A stretch of 64,000 nt of DNA from Carettochelys insculpta (taxonomy: Eukaryota > Chordata > Testudines > Carettochelyidae). The stretch is from the NCBI RefSeq assembly GCF_033958435.1, contig NC_134145.1, forward strand, positions 34,561,501-34,625,500, written 5' to 3'. Each line of letters starts with the position of its first letter. Position 1 is the stretch's first letter. A model generated the notes under the pieces. The model saw only the letters and a program-made list of their open reading frames with translations. It made no database searches and was not told the origin of the DNA. Of the stretch, positions 25,501 through 37,500 are shown piece by piece. Position numbers and translations under genes: made by a program.

Positions 25501-28500
25501 ACAGAAGTTGGTGGTTTTTTTTGTTAAAGCTGCTGCCACTGATCATCTCATACCTGCAGAACAGTACAGTCCCCTTAGTCTGAGCCTATTTCTCAGTGCC
25601 AGAACTAGCATTCCACAGGGCACAAAGCAGCAAGAGCAGCCAGCAGCTCCCCTTTCCTCTTCTCCAGTGTTTCACATTCGTATATGTCCATGTGCTGCTT
25701 GGAGTCATCACTCTGACAGCTGTTTTGGCTCTGTACATACCACAGCACAATGCATGAAGTGGCCATAATAGTTATTACAGCAGTTTGATACTGGATAGGT
25801 TCCGTGCTAGCCTGGCAGTGGCTTTGCACAGGTATGGAAAAAAAGGGGAAAAACACTTGCCGAAGTGCGCTAGGGGATGCTGACAACACACACCCACAAC
25901 CCTCTGTTCCAGCCACTGGGACAGGAACCCACAGTGCAATGGGGCAGCAGGAACTGTGGGACAAGTACCCCACAGTGCATTGTTGACAAAGGTTGAAGCT
26001 GGCAACGCTAATGGGGATATATTCCGCTGACTTTATGTGCCAGTGTGGCTGTGCACCTTCAACTTTGTAAAAGCAGGTGCTAGAAAATTGACCTGAACAA
26101 ACTCAATTTTGTAGTGTGGACACAGTCACACGGGGTAACTACTGTGGCCCGTATTTTAACTTTTGCCAGGAGGTATGCTGATGCATTTACATCAATTGTA
26201 ATGATGATGATGTCCTTTCAGTGTAACATCAGTAATGCTTCAACAGCTCTTCTGGCTGTGTTAGTAGCTCTATATCAGGAAAAAAAAGTGATGTTTTGTT
26301 TATATGAATGCATTGCATTTGACTTATTTCTCCATAATTCAGGCATGAAGCTGCCTTAATTAGTTATGGAACCAAACATATCTAACCTGAGGGAAATTTA
26401 AAATGAGGTTCTTATGAAGTATTTCTATTTGAAATAAAATTCACTTATTAGGAACTAGGTCCCCCCCCACCTTTTTTTTGAAAAATTCTTTTCCAAAGCT
26501 CTTTAAAAAAGTAGTTTTATAGGACGCCAGAATGAAAAAAGACTATTATAAAAATATAGTTTGCATGCACATGATCAGAACTGTATGTGTTCCCATGTGA
26601 ATTGCACATAACTTGTCCGTTGTGCATGTAGTCACTCAAATGCAAGTGCACACTAGTGGTATGCATTTCTAACAGTCACTTAGCCTTTAATTCCAAATGT
26701 TGTCGTGTCCAAAACCAACAACAAATTAACTTTCCATTCTGGGTTGGTGGGGGAATTTACTAAACAAAAAGAAAACAAAACACAGCCGCTGATCTACTCA
26801 ATCTAATTAGTCTCTCTCTTTTTGCAGGTATTTTTGACAGAATATGCAGGGCCATTGTTCATCTATTTTCTGTTTTATTTCCGCATGCCTTTTGTTTATG
26901 GCCATGATGACAAGCTTACATCAAGCCCGCATCCAGTGGTTAAGTAAGTTCTATAACAAATCTCAAGCAGTATTTTTGTAAGCATCATTTTTATTCCAAC
27001 TGTCTTGCCACACTTGTTTCTGTAGCATTCTTAAATGCTTTTGTCTTGCTGTTTCTAGCCTGGCATGCATCTGCCATTCTTTCCACTACATCAAAAGGTT
27101 GATTGAAACAATATTTGTGCATCGGTTCTCCCAGGGGACTATGCCACTGAGGAATATTATTAAGGTAAATTGTGACAAAAAAAACCTATCCATAGCCCTC
27201 TCGCAAACAATCTGGCTGCTCTCTGCACCTCTTCATTAGCACAGTGTTTTGGTGTGGCTTTTGTGGTAATGCACCACAGCTCTGGTATGTAAATCTGTAA
27301 TTCTTTTACAAGATCTTGCAATAACCTTCTCATTGTAACCTACATGCCATCCTGCCATTATAATTCCTTTCAGTTTTTCCATTAGTCTTTCAAGCTTTAA
27401 TACCTTCAGTATTCATTTCCTCTTTAGCCTGCTAGCTCTCTTGGGTGTGAGGGTTTCAAATACATGGTTCTATTTGAAGGAGGCATGACCTAATAATACT
27501 TAGCTAGAGATTGTCCAAATATTTTTAACTTGGTTTTTGTAATAGAATCACTTCTCTTCTTGGCAACTGTAAATTTGCCTTTGCTTCTCGTGTAGCATAA
27601 AGCACCTTGGCTGTTCTGTATTTCCTTCCTGTCGTGAGCATAGTTCAGTAACAACTCTTCTGGGAGCAGGGGCTCACCCATGTTCCCTCTATTGGCTGCC
27701 TGCTCACATAGTAGTACGATATGCTACATGACTCTATATTATTTTTAATCAGTCTTACATAGAATTTGGAGAATAGCAGATCATGTGATATCCTAATAGC
27801 CTTTGTAGGTATTTAATATTGTGCTCAGACTATTCCCTTAAAATACATCTGCATCTTACGATAGTAGTGTGACCTGGGAACTGGAAGGTTCTTTCATTTT
27901 TACACCATGCCAATCTCTGTTACCCTATTGATCATCTGACTCCCTGCAGCAGAATAGTGTAATCTTTGCTTCCTAACTAGGAAAAGGTTCTTCAGCTAGT
28001 AACATGACTTAGGTGCAGGTAGTCACAAGTTGTGCTTTAAAATTTTATTTTGGCACAGATTTACTTTCATTGCTTTCCTGAGCAGAGGTGTGCATAGATT
28101 ACTTTCAGGCCAGCAGCTGACTTAAAAATGTCTTTTCTGGACAAGCAGGAGCTATTTTACATTAACATTAGATACATGAAAGCTGTACAACTGTGCCTTT
28201 CAAGTGAATTCATACATTGCATTAAATCATCACTTTTCACTGGTGTCTGATATCCCTGTTGCAATACTCCAGTGTGAACAATATATAGCTGCTAAAATCT
28301 TTATCTTTGCCAGTCATTCTGCCTTGGCCTTTGAATTTCTCCCCGTTCTTCCCCCCCCATCAAGTGCACAATCCTTGTCTTCATCCTCAAGTGCTCACAT
28401 CACCATGTATCTCCCAACTTATCTGCACTCGGGCCTGATTCACCTCTCACTTGCTCTGTCATTCTGCTGGCTTTAATGGAGTTATTTCTGAAGGAAAACA

Positions 28501-31500
28501 TTTACATCAGTTGACCCTTAAATTTTCAACTTTAAAGATGAAATTAAATTTTCAAACTTATTTGCACACTGTTCGTTTTGTTTTTTGTTTTTAAGTTTCT
28601 GGTCAGATGAAACATTTCATAAGAGCTTTTAATTTTTTTTTTTTTTTTAATTTCAAATTGAAGTCATTTTTAATTAAAACACTTTTTAAAAATCTTAATC
28701 CCGCCTTTTCATTTTTTTTTTTTTTTTTAAATTTTTGTTTTGATTTACTGCAAATTCGTATTGAACTTTTTGAATTGCATCAGTTTTGGTCAGCCCAAAT
28801 CTGCATTTCTTGGTGAAAAACACTTCATGGAACAGTTTTACTTAACTCTAATTCAATCATTTTTACCAGCTTTAAACCCTTCAATGTTTTTGGGTGTGTG
28901 TGTGTTTTGTTTTTGTTTTTCCCCTCATAGTCATCTATAGGCTTTCTTCCATGACACCACGCATGTGGAAAGTTCTTCCTGGTGTGCAAACAGTTCCCCT
29001 TATAAATTGGGAGAAGGGGATGTTAACATACTAAGACTACAGCCCACAGCAAAGTTATTTAGCGAGAACACCTGTTACATCAAAATAACTTTGTGAGCAT
29101 CTACACTAAGCACATGCTATTTCAAAATAAATTTGAAATAATAATAATGGTAGTCCATCAATCCAATGATGACAAATCTGTGCAGATCTTCTGTTATTGG
29201 TCTTATGGGCTACGTCTACACTAGCCAAAAACTTTGAAATGGCCATGCAAATGGCCATGTCGAAGTTTACTAATGAAGCGCTGAAATACATATTCAGCGC
29301 CTCATTAGCATGCGGGCAGCCGCAGCACTTCAAAATTGGCATGGCTCGTCCAGATGGTGCTCCTTTTCGAAAGGACCCTGGCTACTTTGACGTGCTGCAG
29401 GCGCCCGCATGCTAATGAGGCGCTGAATATGTATTTCAGCACTTCATTAGTCAACTTCAAAATGGCCATTTGCATGGCCATTTCAAAGTTTTTGGCTAGT
29501 ATCGACATGGCCATGGTGTGCCCTCCAGTGATTGTATAAGCCAATTCTAGAGGTGCAGATTTTGTTGCAGATGGTGCATGGGAAGTTTGCAGTCTGTGGG
29601 TTGTGCATTGCTGATGCTCTGTGATGTCGTTCGTGTGCCTCTTGTAGATGCTGGCAGCGGTCTTCCTCAAAGGCAATGCAGGTATTTCTGACTTGCATGC
29701 CACTGTGTTCTGTCACTGGTGGCGTCCTCAAGGTCCCTAGGCTTGATACTGCTGTACTGCAGATTGGCTTTGATGGTATCCTTGTAGCGTTTCCGTGGAT
29801 GACCTATACACCGGCTGCCCTGGGAGAGTTCACCATACAGAACCTGGCGAGGGATTCTGTTGGCATCCATGCGGCTGACATGACCAGTCCAACGTAGTTG
29901 TGACTTCATAATCATCATTTTGATGCTTGTCATCTGGGCTCTCTCAAGGACCTCAAGATTGGGCACTTTGTCTTGCCAGCGGATCTTCATGATGTTACAG
30001 AGGTAGGGCATGTGGAATGCTTCGAACTGCTTGATGTGATGCCTATATAGTGTCCATGTTTCACACCCGTACAAAAGAGATGAGAGAACAGTTCTGTACA
30101 CAAGCAGTTTTGTTGATATCCAGATGTTATGGTGGTTTAGAACTTTGACACGCAGACAGACAAGTGCCTGGCTCGCTTTGGATATTTGCGCATTGATCTC
30201 ATTATTCAGCGATCCATCACTGGATATGACACTACCCAGGTATTTAAAGGTCTCAGCTACTTTAAGCTGAATGCCATCAATGGAGATACTTGGGACAGGA
30301 GCATTTGATCCAGGTGCAGGTTGATGGAGAACTTCTGTCTTTCCGAGGCTGGCTGATAGTCCGAAAAGTTGCGAGGCCTCAGCAAACTTGACAACGTGCT
30401 GAAGATCGTTTTCAGTGTGAGCCATCAGGGCACGGTCGTCGGCAAAGAGTGCCTCAGAAGGGAGTTTCTGCACTGTCTTAGTCTTTGCATTCAGGCGATG
30501 GAGGTCAAAAAGTGAACCATCATGCTGGTATTTCAAGTATATACCTCGGTCCAGATCTTTTGCTGCATGGTTAAGGACGCGTGCAAAGAACAGGTTAAAT
30601 AAGACAGGAGCGAGAACGCATCTTTGTTTCACGCAGTTGGTGATGTTGAAGGGGGCTGATGTGGCTCCATCAGATGGTACTTTGCCTGCCATGTCATCAT
30701 GGAAAAGGCGTATAACCTGGACAAATTTCCTTGGGCAGCCAAGTCATATTAGAATGTCCCAAAGGGCTTCCCTGTTGACGGTATCAAACGCCTTTGTCAG
30801 ATCTATGAAGACAGCATACACGTGCATGTTTTGTTCAATGCACTTCTCTTGTATTTATTTGACAGCAAACACCATAAATTTGAAATAGCGGACAAGTAAT
30901 TTCATAAGCCTCATTGCAGGAGGAATAATGCCTATTTCAAAGTAGGTGCTCTTAACACAGGCTATGGCTACACTGTAGTTGCTATTTCAGAATACATTTT
31001 AGTTGCTATTTCAGGATATAAATGTATTCTGAAATAGGAACTGCTTGGCTAACCACGATGCTCGAATAGCTATTTCAAGCAGTGTTCTGGTGCCCCTCGT
31101 CATATTTCGAAATAGTCGCTTATTTTGAAAATCGGTGCTGTGTGGAGGGCACCAAGTTTGAAATAAGTTAACTCAAAATAAATTACGCAATTTGCATTGT
31201 GCAAATTGCAAAAATTATTTTGATTTATGGCTACAGCGTAGCCATAACCACATTGCGCTATTTGAAATAAACCATAATGGTGTCCAACAGCACTATTTTG
31301 AAATAAGCACTCTGGCTGTGTCTACATTAGCATTCTGCTTCTGAAAGAGGAATGCATATGAGGGACAGATTTACCTATCTGGTGCCTCATTTGCATATCA
31401 TTAACAAAATGAGAAACAGTGTAGATGCAGCTCTTTCTAAAGTAAACATCATCTTCAAAAGAACAGTCTATAAGGTGCCACAGGACTGCTTGTTGTTTTT

Positions 31501-34500
31501 GAAGATGCAGACTAACTCAGCTACCTCTCTGATAAAAGTATTTAGATGTCTATCTCCCTTGGAGGATCCATGTTACTTTCACTTTGTGGAACAAGAAGAA
31601 GTGTGTGCACAGCTGTTCAAGGACATTTAAATTATATGGAAAATTTGGTCCCCAAGAAATCACTTGTAAGATGGCAAGAGCAAAGAAATGTCAGACTTCA
31701 CCCAAATTCAAAAGTGGAACAATTTTTTAACACCTTAGAACCTCCAAACAACTCTGTGTAACTCTTACTACAATTCCATTGCTCCCCTATAACGTGTGTG
31801 ATTTTTATATTAGGTCCCAGCTTTCCTTTATTCTTAATTAGGAGGCAGAGAGGGACTCCCTACGCTAAAAGGAAAGCTCAGCTCAGCCTCAACTTTGGAG
31901 CCATATATACAGCTTAATATTTATTATATGTGTTCCATATCTTTTTACCTAGTGTACACTTTTCTCCAGCACTCATATCGGTGGTAAGAAATCCCCTATT
32001 TTCTGATACATTGTTGTGCATATAGGGGCTGTTTGTCCCTCTAGGAGAAGTCAATCATCTTAACTTAATGAGAGACAATCAGACTCTTTGAAAGCATGCC
32101 TTAGATTGGACATCTGAGAGGAGGGTTTCCATCCATCACATTGGCTGACAGACTCTTTACCTTTGTTTTTACATACATGGCAGAAGGGTCATTTGTGATC
32201 TTTTAATGATTCATTGTGGTCTCTGGGGCATGGAAGGTGTGAGCAAACTCTGAAGAAAGAATACAGATCTAGTTAAAATGAAAACAGACACGTCCCCTCA
32301 TGAAGGTTCTACTCACTCCTAGTAGGAGTCAGGTAAAAATATTACATGATATAAACGACTCATTTTGGTAAGATCTGCACATAAACTAAACCCTTGATTT
32401 AACGGACTGATGGGGGTGGGGGAAGGGGTGTCAATTAAACTGCTAAGTCTGAGGGTTTACTGTACTTTATTCTGTAGGAAATTTTTCCTTGATAAGATTA
32501 GCTTCCCTCTTCTCCATGGCAGCTTGCCAACTTCACCCCACACCCTCCACCCAAAAAAAAAAAAAAAAAAAAAAAAAGCCATGGACTCACCAGCCTGCCG
32601 CTGCTGGAGGAGCCGGAACTCACTGCTCCAGTTGGAGCCAGCCAGCTGTGGCTGGATCTACCTCCCATTGCTGGGGCCAGACCCAAGCCGTGTGGCTGAA
32701 GCTGCCAGATTCTGCCGCGTGGCTAGAGGAGCCACCACTGCCACCAGAGCTGCCACACACTCCTCTCGCTAAAGGTGGGGCATATGCAAGTGCTGTCTGC
32801 CTGCATACGTAGCCCACCCCGGTGGGAGCAGCGTGTGGCAGCGGTCGAGGCAGTGGTAGCTCCAGTAAGTCCCTTACGTTTTTTGGGAGGGGCAGGATTT
32901 AGAATTTTACCGGCCCGATTAAGCAGCCTTCAGGAACAAGGGCGGGGTCTGGTGGACGTTCATAGTTCCCAAATTCTGCTAGATCGGAGTCCGTGAAATC
33001 AAGGGCTTACTGTATTCTTGAAAGATTGTGCTTCTTTATTCAGGCCGCTGAAGCAGTCTCATCTGGGGTGTGGGGAGGGGTCTGCGTACAAAGAATGAGT
33101 TGTATACTTTTGATATTGATTTCAGCAGTGGCAAATTCCACTTTAGGAGTCTTTCCTTAAAACTGAACTAGTTTTATAGTAGGTCGTGTACTTTCGGTTT
33201 GTATTAATTGCAACATTTATTGTTGGGATCAGATCCAATGTTTAGGTATTGCCTTAGAAGGAATGTGGGATTTCTTTTTTCTACCATAAAAGCCAGAGGT
33301 CTCCAACTCAGCTTATCGCAAGTCCCAAATATGTGAGTTTTCTAGTAAGATTCCAATGAACGGTCCGAGCCCTTCTGGGCCAAGACTTTCCCCTTAAGTC
33401 TGTTCCACAACTAGTGTGTTTTGTGTGTTACTGTAAAACAATAATGAGTAGTGAAGGATGGTTTTGGAGTTCAAGTGGTGGACTGGTACACAACAATCCT
33501 GAGTCTGGGTCTGATGCGGGTTTTCTGTACAACTTTTGGGAAATTACGTAACCTCTGTACCTCAGTTTCATCTGCAACAGAGATAATTGCGCTTTCTTTA
33601 GCCCCCCCATTTGTCTTTCTGGTCTATAAATCCAGGGTAAGGACTGTTTTTGTATAGTGCCTTGCTCACTGGGGCCTCACTCTTGATTTGAGGTTTCCGG
33701 GCTCTAGCATAATATAAAAAATTCCAGGAAAAATACTGATACACATAATGAAGCTGTGAAGGCAAACAATACTCTAGGAGCATGTGAAATTTTTACCACC
33801 TTTGACATTATCAGTTAAAGAACCACATCATCAGATCACGGGCACTTTCTCATGCTCCTGTACTAACATCATATATGCCATCATGTGTCAACAATGCCCA
33901 GATGCTTTGTATATTGGACAGACTTCTAACTCCCTTAGACAAAGGGTCAACGGGCACAAAACAGACATTAAAACACTCCAGATCCACAAACCAGTTAGTC
34001 AACATTTTAATGAAATGGGGCATTCTGTCAATGACCTCCAGGTATGTGTGTTACTGAAAAGAAATTATCGCTCCTTTGTAGAAAGAGGAGCGGACGAATT
34101 GACATTTTATATTCAAATTCGGCACATTAACACATGGTTTAAATCGTGATGGGAACTGTGAGTCACTATAGGGGCTCGTCTGCATACTTAACTCAATCTA
34201 ATTCTTGATCTCCTCCCCCCCCCCCCCCTCTGATTTGCTCACCTTGATTATCTTTTTCTGATTTGTCCTCCTTGCTTACTGTTTTTGGTTCTCTGTGTCT
34301 TAAATATTGAGTCTGTTCTGGTCTGGATATGGTCTGAAGAAGTGGGTCTGTCCCACGAAAGCTCGCCTAATAAACTATTTTGCTAGTCTTTAAAGTGCTG
34401 CTTGACTGCTTTTTGTTTTGATAGTGTATAGACTAGCACGGCTTACTCTGTTACTACACATCATCAGATGTTCTGCATTCAGCTTGGCAGATGCTAAGAC

Positions 34501-37500
34501 TCTAGCTGCACACCCACTTTGGGCATTACTGCCAGAAATTTGGTTTTACCATATAGCTGTAGATCATGGCTGTCTTGTAACTCTCCTGGCTCTCTACACT
34601 TAATAAGCAGAGCCTGAGTAATGTAGCTCTCCTCTCTACCAAAAATAACTCTTTCTGGAAGACTTGGGCTTTCAACTGGCCATGGATTTGCCCTTCCATT
34701 GATATCCTGGCCGTCCAAGAAAACCTCATCTAAAGGGTTAGGAGGTACCATTCTCATTCATTTTCCATGAGAGACTTTTAGACTATATTGTGCTGCGTTT
34801 GAAGTTTAAAATACCAATATGGTTACTTTGACGACTACTCAGCTGAGCTGCGATTTTTCATGAACTTACTGCCTCATAGTGAGAGCACCTTCCTTCTTGT
34901 GCTCTTCCTTTCTTCTCTGGACCCGTGTCCAGTCTCTCTTCTTTTCTTCCCCCAGCCACAAAGTCTTATCTCCACCACAATCACGCACCGTGTCTACTCA
35001 TTCACTCCCTGGGGATGAGTCTCTTTTGTTAAAGTCAAGATGGCTTCTCCTCTAAATCTTCCTCCACCCATTGGCCTTGGGTTCAGTTTTGCAGCTGACT
35101 TCTCAATCAGCAGCTCAGTAGTTCCTTGGCAGGGTCTCTAACTGCTGCTGCCACCGCCACCATCTAGCAGTTTACCTTTGGGCTCTAGGGATCATCCTGA
35201 AAGGGCAATAGGTAAAAATGTGAGCCCCAAATCTCTTAGAGGAGGCCTTAGCTACTGGAAATCATTGGAAAACCACATTTTGGATATAAAAAGAGCTAAA
35301 AGTCTTACCACCCATCCCTCTCCACCTCACTGCTGCTTATGCTGAATTTGCATTAGTTTGGGACTGAATGGCTAGATTTTCAGAATGGTGGCATAATTCC
35401 TTAAATCTGTAACTTACAGTAAAATTACATAAACGGTAGGTGCCAAAGGGGGAATATCGTATTTTTAAAAAACATTCCTTACTATTAGGATCAGGCTTTC
35501 TACCTGAGGGTAGAACTGTTCTTTTCAAATTTTAATTTTTCTTTTTTTAATTGCTGGTCCGTATGATTGAAAACATTAAACGTTCATAAAGTCTGTTTGG
35601 GAAGTTATTTTTGAAACCGTTGCACTAATTACTGAAAAACAGTTTGGGGGTCTTTTAGTTGACTCTGCAAATTTTGCATACCCTTGTTGATTTAAGTAGA
35701 GACTCTAATAGGACCATAGTAAAACTCATTGATTTGGGATTCTGAGAAACCCCTAGAAATGAACAAAACTTGAGACCAGATTTTCCCATAGTAATAAATT
35801 TCTGTGGTGTTATGCCAGCAGAGAATTTGGCTCTGAGATCTTGAATATCCTAAAACATTTTTCCTCCTGCTTGAAACCATTTTTTGTTATCAAAATTTAA
35901 ATCCAGGATTTTCTAATTAAATAAAAGCTAGCATTAAGTGGCTGGAGCCAGGGCTGCATATATACAGACATTGCTGGCAGCAAACATTGAATTTGAAAAT
36001 TTCAGTCAACAGCACAGTTTCTTTCCACTTTAATGAAAAGGAATAACTCCTAGCTGTGGTACAGCTGCTATCCTTGGTGGAGCCAGTCACTTCAGGGAAA
36101 CAAACATGCACTAACCCATAGAATCTCATATGCAAACAAAAACTCTTGTCTGAAATTACCTACCCTGCCTATAGAACAACTATGGGAATTTAAAGAACCG
36201 TAGCAAAACTCTTGTTTTCTCTGTAGTCTATTGACCTTAAGTGAAATATTTGGTGTCTACATTCTGAACTATGAATGCTTAAAGTAGAATAGAACATGGA
36301 AATTTAATTTGAATCCTTTGAACTCAGGTCAAAATTTAGTTAAACATACATTATACATGTTAGTTATACATTTGTATAAAAGTACAAACAACTGTTTGAC
36401 ATGAGTGATATGGCCTCTGCTTGACTGTCAGTTTCCCATAAGTTTTCTATTGTATTATTTGTAAACATTTATATTATGGTAGCTCCCAATTGCCCTGTGA
36501 GGATTGTGGCCCCTTGTCCTAGAATTGGTACAAACATAAAGATAAAAATCCTAGCCAGAACAGGCGTAGAAGCAATTGTCAATTCCATGTATTGTAGCTT
36601 GTTTTTTTGAATTTGGATGGGAGTAGAGCTAAGATGATCTTCACAGTGGCAGTATTCTAAGTTTCTGAATAAGCCTGCAGCATTCAAAGCCAAAAAAGAG
36701 GAGTTTGTGGTCATCAGCTGTGAAGTGATGAGGGCTTGGAGGAGTTTGGGGTGGGGAGCTAAGTCTGGATTTTGAAGTGTATAAGAAAGAGGAAGGGTTG
36801 AGAAATATGTTGAGTATGTGGACCCTGACAGAGACACAATCAGAGGTGACACCCAGGCTATGGGAGAAGAGTGCGTGAAGGAAAATAAGGAACACAGTTT
36901 TGGCCATGTTGCATTTAAGGTGATAGTGGGACAAGGATATCAGACAGATAGAAATCAGATTAGTGATGGGGCAGGGCAGATCCATAGACAATTCAATTTA
37001 GGAGTCTTCAGCCTAAAGATGACAGTTACCCCCTTCCTGGAAGAGGAGTGCCTCTAGAGCAGGAACGTAGGAGTAGAGGAGCAGGCCAAGGATAGGTATT
37101 TTAACAGGGTGAAAGAGGAAACGGAATGTGGCAAAGGCGACACTGAGAGCAATCGGGCAGGCAGGAGAAGGAGGATGGGCCACCATGAAAGCACAGCACC
37201 ATGGAAACCAACACAGGACAAAATGTCAAGTAGGGAGAGGCTGACAAAGCAAAAGCTTCTAAGAGGCAAAGAAGAGTAATTCTGGAGCGGAGGCTCTGAA
37301 GTCTGAGCAATAATAGATCACTAGAGAGAGAGCACCTTCATTGAAGCATGGAGGGAGGTAGCTGAATTGGAGAAGGTCAAAAACCAAATTGGAATTGAAC
37401 ATCAGTAAGTGGTTGCAGATACCCCTTTAAGTTTTTGGAGGTAAAGGGGAGGAGAGAAAATAGGTTATACTTTGAGGAGGAAACGGGGTAGGGTCAAAGG

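Noticed and set aside
29667..30692. 341-codon open frame as a possible host gene
   Set aside because: It has reverse-transcriptase motifs, is flanked by a target duplication, and has stops just upstream. It is a truncated retrotransposon.
34150..34445. tRNA gene in the PLE tail or SINE heads
   Set aside because: Only a tRNA-related A-box-like stretch (complement of TAGACTAGCACGGC) is present. No B box or cloverleaf can be drawn.
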